Below the pieces are notes generated by a model, which was given only the letters and a program-made list of their open reading frames with translations, had not been told where the DNA came from and searched no databases. From Deroplatys truncata (taxonomy: Eukaryota; Arthropoda; Insecta; Mantodea; Mantidae): a stretch of DNA of 64,000 bases. Made by a program: the position numbers and the translations under genes. How positions within the stretch are numbered: position 1 is the stretch's first letter; every line of letters starts with the position of its first letter. Positions 53,691-63,681 of the stretch are shown here, in pieces. The stretch is taken from assembly GCA_030765065.1 (NCBI GenBank), contig CM060977.1, forward strand, positions 97,047,795 through 97,111,794. Direction: 5' to 3'.

Positions 53691-55120
53691 CCTAAATGTT
53701 GTCCCCTTACCCCCAGTGGGCAGCTCTTATGTTGCCATGCCTCTGTAAGACTCAACAACACTTTCAGATCTAAAAGATTCACTGTGAATATGAGAAGCCT
53801 CTTTCTAAGTAGAGCAGAGGACCAAGGTATGGGCGAATAATCGAATCTTACGTCTTTGAGGAAGCTCTTAGCGCTCTCTGCATACATTACCGGCCTTAAT
53901 TGAGGGCATCGCTTCGGAACTAAATCTGACAGTGTGGTTCCAACAGAATGGCGCACAATCTTATGGGACTCGGATGCCCAGATCACCTTAATAGAATACT
54001 ATCCACACTGAAACATAAAAGAATGGAAAGACTAAATGCCCTGGAAGATTCCCCAAGCCTTTTGTATGAGAATTTGCTGTTGATACGAGCAGAGGACTAA
54101 AATATGTTACACAGTTCCATTAAATGTATTTAATGCCATTTATACGGCAATTTACCGCCACTGAAAAAGTAGAGAGATGTGAAAATGAAAACAAATTAGA
54201 AACCTATGAATAATGCACAAATCAATTATGCCATGTAGAATAACGAGAAGAATTATGAGTAATATATTGAATAATTAAACATATGCGGTTACAATAATTA
54301 TGATAGCAAAATACGCTTTTCAAAGTTTAATGCAACTAGAGTGTCTGGAACCACATGGTATCAAAGCAAATAAAACGTAATTATAGCATAATTTATATAT
54401 TCTGTAAACGTAAAGCCTTTCTAATACTAAAGTGCAAGGTGGAATCAAACTATTTTGTACCTAATTTACTTAGAATTTATAAGATCCGACTTTAGTTTTA
54501 AGAAGCACAGATTGTTTATATTCTTACGAAAGTTTGACACTCTTTGTGTTATTTATTAAAGATGCTACAATGATTCTGTCCGATAGTTTAAGTCAATTAC
54601 AGTGTGCACACAAATTCCGTATACTTCTTATTAAATTCAAAATTAGTGAGCAACTTTTTCCCCTGCGGTTGGTATATATTCTTCTGTCAGATACCCATTG
54701 TTATCGACTTCGATTGTTACTATTAGATTGTTATCGATACAATGACCATGGCTCCTTTGGCACCACACCGTGTGCTCTCTGCAATCAACTTCTTTTCCCT
54801 GGAGTATTTGTCACGAATCGTCCGCATCCTAGTTTGACATACACTCACTGAAATAGAAGAAATGGTGTTGGTTCAATTCGCATTATATAGACATGAGTAG
54901 TTACCATTTTTGCTCTTCTACTACATACATTTCTTATAATTGTAAAACACAGTGGAACAAGTTGTAACGCTATGTTGTTAGGTTAGATTTTCCATCAAAT
55001 AGTTGAAAAATAAAATTTCATATGAGTAACATTGTAATTTAAGGGACCAAACTGTAACCTTCCTGTTATATTCTAGTTTGAAACAAAGTTTAATTTTCTT
55101 TCCGCTTTACAAGATTTTCC
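53691..55120. other. No recognised gene
   Basis: The 138-residue minus ORF at 53570-53986 starts here and runs into the SINE. Its last 30 residues are just SINE sequence. Its N-terminal part has no recognisable motif. The ORF at 54534-54851 is hydrophobic without known features. Confidence 0.4.
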
Positions 55121-55129
55121 AGACTTGAA

Positions 55130-55162
<33 letters not shown>

Positions 55163-55263
55163 AGTTTCAAGTCTGAAAAATTTTGTATTAATTAATTAAT
55201 TAATAATAATAATAATGAATGAGAGAGATTCTTGTGATGACCGATAGAGCCCTTTATGTCTAA

Positions 55264-55305
<42 letters not shown>
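55118..55305. repeat. Clustered ATT/TAAT microsatellites with inverted arms
   Basis: (ATT)n tracts at about 55130-55162 and 55264-55305 and a TAAT/TAA tract at 55186-55216 are mutually complementary. The first is flanked by an imperfect inverted repeat, GATTTTCCAGACTTGAAA and TTTCAAGTCTGAAAAATTTT. A hairpin is likely. Confidence 0.85.
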
Positions 55306-55307
<2 letters not shown>

Positions 55308-55499
55308 AAGTGAGAGATGTGAAATTAGCACACACAAAAATTATCTTAGCAATAAATATACTTAAGATGGGGCATCATATTTAAACAATATTACTGTCTG
55401 TAACATCACTGCATTTTTTTTAAAGGGGAGGGACATTTATGGTGTATGTATTGAAAACTATAGTAAAATGTAATGTTAAAGGAGGCAATAAACAAAAAA

Positions 55500-56352
55500 A
55501 TATGATGTTTTGCACTCACATGACTTTCTCTACTCTTGTACAAACTATTTTTACAAACGCTTATTCTCATTATGCTTCATGTTAGTCGATATATCGATAT
55601 GTTAATCTTATTGCTGATTTTCTTGTTGGTGCAAGGGGAATATGGTAGGCTTTAAGCGATAGTCAAATATTTTAAGAGCTCGTTGCTATATGGCGCATTT
55701 CATTCTGTTTGTATGTCCAGGGCATAAAACAGGAATAACGAATTCCCATTTGAGAAAAAGTATTGGAAAATTTAAGGGAATAACAAACAATATCTGGAAA
55801 ATGGTTCACTCAACAAAAAAAAAAGCATACGACATAAATTGTGTACTTTAAAGCGATCTACATTTTTTGTGCAGTAAAATTTTGTCTATCTCTTATGGTT
55901 TACGAGTTATACAAAAGTCGTTCACAATGAAGAATACTTTTGGAGACATCCCCAGAAAATTCGAGATATACATTTCATGTCATAAAAATGTCTTAAACAT
56001 ATGATATTTTAATCAAAATCGTTAGAGCCATTTTTGAGAAAATTAAAATTTTCGAAAAATGTTCCATGTAAAGGTTAATATGGGGTGGGGAATTTTCTTG
56101 AAAAACCTTCGTGTCGCATCTCTGGAAGATACTGAACCTAAATACCAAGTTTGGTGTTTATCCAACTGTTCGTTTCTGAGTTATGCTGTTCAGAGTCACA
56201 CAGACAGACACATTGACACACACAAGGACATGCTTCCAAATTTTTTTTTGGGATTCAGGGGGTCTCAAAACACAATTTCCGGTGAAATCTGGTTATCGAA
56301 TTTTTGGGTGGAATGCAATACTTTCCCTTCTTACTATACGTAGTACAGATAG
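55500..56352 (+). mobile_element. F1 element, complete
   Basis: It starts ATATGATGTTTTGCACTCAC and ACTTTCTCTAC after a seven-A run. It carries all landmarks, including AGGCTTTAAGCGATAGTCAA, GCGATCTACATTTTTTGTGC, CACACAGACAGACACATTGA and TTCAGGGGGTCTCAAAACAC, and ends CTTACTATACGTAGTACAGA. It is very close to the copy at 14497-15345, suggesting both are among the younger members. Confidence 0.85.
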
Positions 56353-57140
56353 ACAGATGAATTTCATTCCGTGAACCTCCTCTCACTAACCCTTCCAGTT
56401 TACTCTTATGATAACACTAATCCACATGAACATAACCTTGTAATCAACAAATGATATACACCAACAAAGCCTGAAAAATGCTGGTCACTAGATCTCACTC
56501 GCGATAAGAAATATTAATTTCGCACCTAGCATTTTAGTTAGACATTAGTATTTCTGTTAGTTGCTTTAGTTCTGATTTTACACAATAAAGTCACAGGACA
56601 TTATTCCGTATCCGGGTAGCAGCTATGAAATGTTACACAACTTCCGGGACTGTCATACATGCCTTTACGAAATAACCTATCCTTCCTGAATGTTACAGCA
56701 GCCCATAATAATTCATAATGCGCCAATTATATAAAGTTTTAAGGCATTTATGAAATATCTTGCCTCATCTCAAACGAGGAAATCATGGTGACATTGCTGT
56801 CTTGATTGTACTGTCAACAGTGCAGTGAAAAATTGGCGGAAGGTAATATGTGCTGCCAGCATCTGAAAGGAAAATGGATCACAAACAACAAGCCTGGCGG
56901 TTACTACTTATTTAGGGCCCTAAGCGGCAATACATAGCCGAGATATCTTTTTTTTTCTCTAAAAGGCCAGGGTACAGAATCTTTTTCGTAATGAAAAAGG
57001 AAAACACGCACTTACAAAGTCATTTTATTTGTTTAATGGTACTAATACAGAGAATAAATTTTCATCACTTATTCTTAACGTATTTACGGTCTGAAAATCA
57101 GCGGAACTTAAGAGGAATAAACTATTGAACAAGTCCAAAC
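56353..57140. other. Unassigned; left arm of an inverted pair
   Basis: Positions 56596-56617 are a perfect 22-bp inverted match to 57930-57951 (core ATTATTCCGTATCCGGGT). Apart from a poly-T stretch near 56948 nothing else is recognisable. Confidence 0.5.
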
Positions 57141-57144
57141 ATTA

Positions 57145-57612
57145 ATAACAGATATTTCGCAAACGGCTGATGCCACAAAAAGTTATTTTAAATAAATTGT
57201 GTGTTTTAAAGAGATCTGCAATTTTTATGTAGGGCATTTTCTTCTATCGCTTAACGTTTACCAGTTACACAGGATTATACAAATTCATTCCAAATAAAGA
57301 GGACTTAACAGTATATTTCCAGAAAATTAAAGAAATACATTTTATTTGTCATGTAGAAATCTTCAATACATGGTATTTTAATCGAAATCATTAGAATCAT
57401 GGTTTAGAAATTCAAAATTTTCCAATTATTTTCGATTTTGTTGTAAATCTTTGAGTCGCATCTTTCCTTTGTTTTCGAGTTATGACACTCCATGGACTTT
57501 TTTCTAAAAATTATTTCTTTAGATTCAGGGTGCCTCAAAACAAATCTCGGTATCCAATGTTTGATTGGAATGCAATACCTTCTCTACCTGTGTACATGAT
57601 AGAGAAAGTAAA
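57145..57612 (+). mobile_element. F1 element, 5'-truncated
   Basis: CAGATATTTCGCAAACGGCT, TTTTAAAGAGATCTGCAATT, CGCTTAACGTTTACCAGTT, TTCAGGGTGCCTCAAAACA and the end ATGATAGAGAAAGT are in F1 order. The first third and part of the CA/GACA region are missing. Confidence 0.75.
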
Positions 57613-57614
57613 AG

Positions 57615-59880
57615 GTCGGGAATCTAAGGTGATAATAATTGTTCCAGGTCATGTTACTCCTCACTGTTTACGTGATCTGGTATTTCCGCAAATCTTATTC
57701 AATATGTCCTTATCACCTCACTTTAGCTACCATTTACATTGCTTCGCGACATTCCGTTAACCACAATTTTGTTTTATCACGCTGGCAATAACACCTTACA
57801 AGATCTCGGCCATCGCTAAACTATCGCCAAGAAGGGTCCTGCGTACTATAAGAAGTAAGCGCACTACACAATAGTGTGCACATATAAAAATCGCCGATTC
57901 CGTAAGTTATGTAAAATTTAATACCTTCAACCCGGATACGGAATAATGTCCAAATTACAATACAGTTATTTTAAAATTCAAAGCTTTCAATTTGCTTTAA
58001 TCTCAAGTATTTGCTCAACTATGAGTGTTATCAGTTTATGCTTCTTTTGTACTCAAATATTCATATTATCTTCACCGACATGTTCCTTTGTCTAACCTTA
58101 AATAAATGGTAGAATCCAACGGTTTCTTTCTGGCTACGTCTCGCCCGTAAGTGGACACTTCCAAATATGAAAGAATTATATACATCTTACATTTATTAAA
58201 ACGATTCACGTAGCCAATCTAATTTTATTTCTAACTCATAGCACATGCTAGATATATATGTTATAAGCACTTACCTTCTCATTGGAATTCTCGTGCTATG
58301 CTCCTCCAAATATTATTTTTCAGGATCTGATCTTTGTACGACCGATGTCTTTTGTCATAAAGACAACGCTGATCTTGAAATAATAAAATAAACGTTTCGT
58401 CGATAATGCCCATATCTAAGTACGTTACACAACACAGCAGCATTTGGCGTCAGCAATTCAAATTGTGTGGTTCACGGCCAAATGGAAGAGCATGTATGTA
58501 TGTACTGCAGATCGCGCATCGTGATCGACTGCTTTTGAAAGCCAGGGAATGCATAGCGAAAGAAAGGCTGAATCTTCCGGTATGCACGCAATGCAATCAT
58601 AAAGTTTGGAGTTTGTAATCTCTTACGTTGCTTAGCGCCTTGCGTATCTCTATGTGAATGCTTTCATTAAATAACATGGGTGCAAAGCCTTGCACTTATG
58701 TTACGTCTGCGCTAAATGGACCCTTAGACTGCCTATCCTTCCTGGACCTGCTTGTTTAGACAACACGAAGGAATTTTGCCCTAGCGTGAGGGAAAGCGGT
58801 ATTATATCTTCTCCAGCTCTCCGTGCCGTACTTAGTGGTATGATCCGGACCTGCCAGTTGCTGTGGTATGCCTACAGGACCAAAAACCTTGCTGGATCCA
58901 TATATCACATAAAGCAAGGCCTATTTTGGATATAAATTAGTAGTGAGGCGCAAACATTCCTATTTTATTTTCATCCAAGCTTAATATGCCACATGCATAT
59001 TTTTCGAAAGAGTTTTCGAATATTTTAATAATTTTACAATGTTTAACCTTTTATAATTTACCAAATTTCGTTCCCGGTTCACTCATTATTGTGCATTATC
59101 CAACATGTTTACATGATTTGGCCATCTTACATTAATTATAGGTAGTTCTATATTTTCTATCTTTTATAATTGCTACATTCTTAAAATTTTTTGTCCGTTT
59201 TATTACATTTCATTCAGTTTAAAATTATATTATCTTTGCGTTAAGGGAGATAAAAGGCGGTTCATTTTTTATGGGAGTATGCATTATTAAACCGGCGGCA
59301 ATTAAAGGTTGAAAAATGGCGAGTAAATAATTATGATATAATAAACTAACGCTTGAGGTAATTGATACGCTATGTTGAACACATACCTTTTGAAAAGTTT
59401 GAAGAATATTATTATTAATTATTATTATTACTACACTTAAAAATCTATCAACTTGGAAAGCTGAAATCTTTTGAAAATATCTCAAAAAACCTTGAAAATT
59501 TTTTCTCAAAGTAGTAGTTAATTCAAATGAAATCTTCCGAACATTTCCAGTGTGGTGAAGTTTTACTGTTTCATTAATATGTTGGAGCATATAATTGTGG
59601 AAAACAACTTAAATCTAACAGTAATAAGCACTTGGTTGTTGTATTGTAAGGTCACGCATGAAATAACGCTTACCTGTTTAGGACTAGCAGTCAAGACTAT
59701 GGCAGATAGATTTTTCAATCCCGTCAAGCTTTCGCTGCTGACGTCACGTAGTATTACACAGTTGTTTTTACCTTTCCAGAATTGACGAAAACTGCCAGCT
59801 TATGCGTAGTTTGCCCCGCGGGAAAACCTACCTGCTAGGGCAGGCAGATGCAGGCAGTACAAATCTCAGAAATGTGTACC
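57615..59880. other. No recognised feature
   Basis: This contains the right arm (57930-57951) of the 22-bp inverted pair. GC-richer patches at 58440-58620 and 58700-58930 hold ORFs (58406-58618, 58690-58935) with no known motif. Confidence 0.4.
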
Positions 59881-60360
59881 ACATACAGAGTGAAGGAGAA
59901 CTTATTACACTCCCTCCGCTCTTTACTTTGTACAGGTATTACAAACAAAAAAATATAATAGCATTTTGTTCCGTGATCAGCCGTTTTCTTAAACAAAAGT
60001 TGTTTTTCCAAATTAGATGGTTTATTCCCTGAGGGTGGAAAAAAGTAAGTTGTTACTTGTGAGATGAGTAGAGTAACCTATTTCTGATCTAGATTCGGTA
60101 GTGACTATACGGCATCATACAGGGTTTTGAAATAATTAATCATTTTTCCGAATACCATTCTGCAGACGTAAGGTGGCTAGAGACATAGCCAATATTGCTA
60201 GGTCACGGCAGGTCAGTGTGAGAACATTCTCCTGGTTGTGAACAAAACAGTATATCTGAAACTGGTATGTGGGGGAACTAGCGATTTTGTTGATCCAAAC
60301 AAACACGACGAAAGCACTGTGTAATTTTTTGGCGAAATGACAAGTACAACTTGGTAGGTA

Positions 60361-60600
60361 TTGGCCTATACTAACAGTATGAAACTAAAACCATCATCCA
60401 ATAAGCTCTTCTCGTACTACGCATTAAAACTCATAGGTTTAGCGATAAAAGAAGCAGAGGTGTCGTCAGATCTGATTCCTCTGAACTTTGTTTTTGAGGA
60501 TATGAAAAGCAGGGTCTTCAAAACATCGATTACTGACATCAAATCTTTGAGACAGCATATTCATCGCTGCGGAGGAAAGTGTCTTTTAGAAAAAATAGAG
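60361..60600 (+). pseudogene. Tc1/mariner-like transposase fragment
   Basis: Within the frame, PLNFVFEDMKSRVFKTSITD and IKSLRQHIHRCGGKC resemble PLDFFLWGxMKSRVYKTPxxD followed by LxxLRQRIxxAC, the segment after the third catalytic Asp in mariner-like transposases. The frame then enters the SINE, so residues beyond about 60600 are not transposase. No catalytic residue is left in the visible part. Confidence 0.6.
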
Positions 60601-60872
60601 AAATTGAGTTTTATTTGTGAACGCTGTTTAACTACTATTGTTCTTAACGTCCCATTCTATATTGGGCATGAAAGACCGGTAATTTTGCTCAGAGGCCTCC
60701 TTATCAGGCTTGAGGTTCTTTTACGTGCCGTAAATCTACGACACGGGACCACCGGCTTTACCTCCCTTCTAAGGATTTTTACGCCCGAAAAAATCCATCG
60801 CCCTCCGCCGGGTTTGAACCCGCGACTTTGAGAACTAGAGGCTAGCACGGTACCACTAGTCCACGGAGAACG
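60598..60872 (-). mobile_element. tRNA-derived SINE (family E), full length
   Basis: The minus strand starts GTTCTCCGTGGACTAGTGGT (A box), then GTCGCGGGTTCAAACCCGGC (B box), the body GAGGGCGATGGATTTTTTCG, AAGCCGGTGGTCCCGTGTCG, CACGTAAAAGAACCTCAAGC, and ends ACAAATAAAACTCAATTT. At about 275 bp it is the reference copy for the truncated members at 40283-40505 and 45766-45925. Confidence 0.9.
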
Positions 60873-61669
60873 AATTATGTGATTTTGTGTTTACATATCG
60901 GAAAGATGGTCAGATTCATGAAATTAGCAGTATCAATTGCAAAACGTATTTAAGATTAATGCTGAACGAGGTGATTATTCGTATATTTTGAGTTTAGCTT
61001 ACCAAATTTGTCAATTGAAGAAGCAGATGCGATTATTAAAACGTTACAGACGCGAAGCCTTTAATTACATTCATGAACTACGCGCCATACAGCGAAAGTG
61101 AAACCTTTTACTCGCTGACGTACTTCTTAGCGAGAAGTGTACCATCTCTCGTAGCTACCAGTGGACTGCGCAACGTTCCAGCGTGTACGTTTTATGTTCT
61201 CAAAAACCTGAAACATCTCCGCAGAAAATGGCCATAGAAAAACTTGAAAGATAAAAAATATATTCCAAATAATGAAAACTGGTTTATATTAATGCTATGA
61301 CTTCTCTTCCACCCGGTATATTTATGCCGTGAATATCTATATTAAATAACCATCAAACCACTTTGCATTTGAAGTCAGAATGTTTTATTACAAGGAATCT
61401 AATTAGAGTTTATGTTATTCCGAAAAAGTTACGAGCGACTGCAAGTCGCGAGTGATTTTATCTAACGAATAACACAACCTCGCGTTAGATTTGGTTTGAC
61501 CATTTCAACAAATAATACAAGAGCAGAAGCTAAAAATTAATCTAAAGTCTACTGACTACTTACGGAGTGTATTTAATAACCCTTGCCATATTTTTATCAT
61601 ACAAGGCCCTACGAGATATGCCGAATTATTACAATTAGCATATCTTTACTATTAAATGTCTTGGAACTA

Positions 61670-61818
61670 AAACAGACACACAAACAACTTTTTTCTAAAA
61701 ATGCTGTTATGGATTCAAGAAAGCTCAAAGCTTTTTTCTGGTGAAAACTCGTTATCGAATTTTTGGGTAGAACACAGTACTTCCCCTACTCACTATAAGT
61801 AAGTAGTAGAGAAAATAA
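61670..61818 (+). mobile_element. F1 element, 3' end
   Basis: ACAGACACACAAACAACTTT, AAATGCTGTTATGGATTCAA, TTATCGAATTTTTGGGTAGA and the terminal AAGTAGTAGAGAAAATAAAG mark the last 150 bp of the family. Confidence 0.75.
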
Positions 61819-61961
61819 AGAATTTATTTTCTTATCAGAAACACGTAGAAATTCAAAGCTTTATCTCCCTGTAGTGACCCAGAATCTCATTTAAGTAAAA
61901 ATTAAATGTATACGTAAATCATAAGGACAGACGCATATTGTTTAATATTGTTTGCATTTTT

Positions 61962-62285
61962 ACTCTACCACGTACATGGTAATTAGGGGAAATATTGCAT
62001 TTCATCTAAATATTCGATACCGAGATTTCAACGGAAATACATGTTTTGAGGCTCCTGTATCTAAAAAAAACATTCTGAGAAAAAGGTCCGTCTGTGTGTC
62101 TGTGAACAGCATAATTCAAAAACAAAAAGTCCAATAAACACCTAACCTAGTATTTCGGTTCAGTGTCTTCAAAAAATGCGACACAAAGACTTTAAACAAA
62201 ATTCCCCCATTCCCAAATACCCTTTACACGGAACATCTTTTTATCTTCTACAAAATATCTCTAACGATTTTAATTAAAATATAAT
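61962..62285 (-). mobile_element. F1 element, minus, cut by a Gypsy-type LTR
   Basis: ACTCTACCACGTACATGG, GATACCGAGATTTCAACGGA, GTCCGTCTGTGTGTCTGTGA, GCGACACAAAGACTTTAAAC, AATACCCTTTACACGG and TTAATTAAAATATAATG follow reversed F1 order, then stop at the LTR. The remaining 5' half would be expected beyond the far end of the LTR element, outside the window. Confidence 0.75.
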
Positions 62286-62295
62286 GCAGTAATTT

Positions 62296-63272
62296 GTATC
62301 ACAAATTACTTAAATGTAAATAATGATTGTAATATGAATATGCATTTTTATGTGACATTGATTTGAGATGTATATTGATTGTAATTATTGTTGAGAAGTA
62401 AGTTTATACTGCCTTACTGAAACTGACAATAATAGCGTGCAATAATGCAGCGAGGGGGTGAGCTGTTTATCATTATTGGGAACGAGGAAGTTACGTAATA
62501 TTGGCGCGTTTTTCCTTGAGAATCTTCTGGAACGTTTCCCTAGAGCATATGTATTCATAATTTTCATTGGATATAAAAATAGACGCTAATGTTGGCGCGT
62601 TTTATTAGCCAATTGCAGCTCAGTTATAATCTTTAGGCATATCTGGATGTAGGAGTATAAATAGAAGCTAGGTTAGAGGTAAAGTCCTTCGGTCCGTCAG
62701 TTCATCAAAATTCTTTGTACACTACACGTCGCATTCCCGTCAGTTCGTCGAAAGTATTTGTACGGCACACTTCGAATATCAATTTGCAGGTTCCGCGTAA
62801 CAGAGTTATGAAATCTCAAGTGTTATAAAGTTAATTTTACAAAAAGTTGAAGTACGCGAATTAAGAATTATCAGTAATGAAGTTATTATAACAGTTTCAG
62901 TTTGGCGAGTGTCAAGATCAATATGTAAATGTGATAGTGACTGTGTTTCGACAATAAAAGTGTGTAATAAATTTCTTCATCAGTGTTATCTTTGGATAAA
63001 AGATTCCTTTCCGTTTACACAACCTGTATAAAGATAAGTACTCGACCCAAGAAAAGATAATAGCTAGCCGGAGGACAGTAAAAAAAAATTAAATCAAATA
63101 ACAGTCGCATTCTTTCAAACAAACACTAATACTACCGCAAATTGCTAACACCAGATGGAGCGAACAAACCTAACAAATGAATCACGTCACAAGATGGCTT
63201 CAACACGTTGAGTAAACACACATACACAAACAACGTGGGTTATACACAAACATTATAAGTAATACCGTTACA
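62296..63272 (+). mobile_element. 5' LTR of a Gypsy-type retrotransposon (family L3)
   Basis: The segment runs from about TGTATCACAAATTAC to CCGTTACA. It has TATAAATAG at 62656-62664, poly(A) signals AATAAA at about 62953 and 62966, and a primer-binding site immediately after. The motif TTGGCGCGTTTT occurs twice (about 62502 and 62594), and GTCAGTTCRTC twice (about 62697 and 62739). The left boundary is inferred from loss of F1 homology and a TG start, so it may be a few bases off. Insertion into an F1 copy makes it younger than that copy. Confidence 0.75.
62519..62664 (+). promoter_or_regulatory. LTR promoter: heat-shock element and TATA box
   Basis: Positions 62519-62533 read aGAAtcTTCtgGAAc, a perfect three-block heat-shock element, with a near fourth block (cgTTTcc) after it. 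TATAAATAG follows at 62656-62664, in the element's own sense orientation. Binding by heat-shock factor is inferred from the motif alone. Confidence 0.5.
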
Positions 63273-63275
63273 AAT

Positions 63276-63295
63276 TGGCGCCCAGAACGTGGGGC
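63276..63295 (+). promoter_or_regulatory. Primer-binding site
   Basis: TGGCGCCCAGAACGTGGGGC lies 3 bp after the LTR end. It starts TGG, complementary to the CCA end of a tRNA, as required for minus-strand priming. I do not assign the tRNA. Close variants follow the L1 LTR (complement of 34911-34931) and, degraded, the L2 LTR. Confidence 0.85.
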
Positions 63296-63300
63296 AGAGT

Positions 63301-63399
63301 GACCAGGAAAGGAACACGATGACCAGGAAAGGATCAGAATAACCAGGAAGAGGCAGAATTAACCAGGAAGAAGCGAGATGACCAGGAAGGGGCGAATGG
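63301..63399 (+). repeat. Leader tandem repeat, five units of about 20 bp
   Basis: Units GACCAGGAAAGGAACACGAT (63301), GACCAGGAAAGGATCAGAAT (63321), AACCAGGAAGAGGCAGAATT (63341), a 19-bp unit at 63361 and one at 63380 follow one another without spacers, between the primer-binding site and gag. Confidence 0.9.
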
Positions 63400-63681
63400 A
63401 GAAGTGAACTGAACTACAAGACGCAGATTCCAGAAACAACAAAAGGGACGACAGACTACGCGGATGATTGGACATCGTAATTCCGAGATTAAAAGGCAAC
63501 AGGGGAATTCAAATACGGAACACCAAAACGACGTAGATTCATCGTAATACAACGCAGAAGCGACATATAATCTAGGAGAGAGGGGCAGAAACCTGGACAT
63601 CAAAGCTACTTCAGCAGATAGCATCAGAAAGGTTAGAAAAGTGTTATGTTAATTCTAAAAAAAAAAGGTAAAAAAATTTAA

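Larger units (their letters stand above)
59882..61322. mobile_element. TIR DNA element (family T) with transposase trace and SINE insert
   Basis: The right terminus, reversed, reads TACCGGGTGGAAGAGAAGT, and the left terminus is the decayed TACAGAGTGAAGGAGAA. Internal blocks match 43531-44369 (GTATTACAAACAAAAA, TTTTGTTCCGTGATCA, GAGTAACCTATTTCTGA, CAGAAAATGGCCATAGAAA). Compared with that copy it has an extra region holding a transposase C-terminal fragment, and a family E SINE. It is the less deleted member of the family. Confidence 0.7.

Noticed and set aside
53570..53986. A 138-residue minus-strand ORF as a host gene
   Set aside because: Its C-terminal part is translated family C SINE (B box and body). 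The rest has no motif, and no splice or start context supports it.
62502..62605. Duplicated TTGGCGCG motif in LTR L3 as E2F sites
   Set aside because: Neither copy matches the full TTTSSCGC consensus. It is kept only as an internal LTR repeat.
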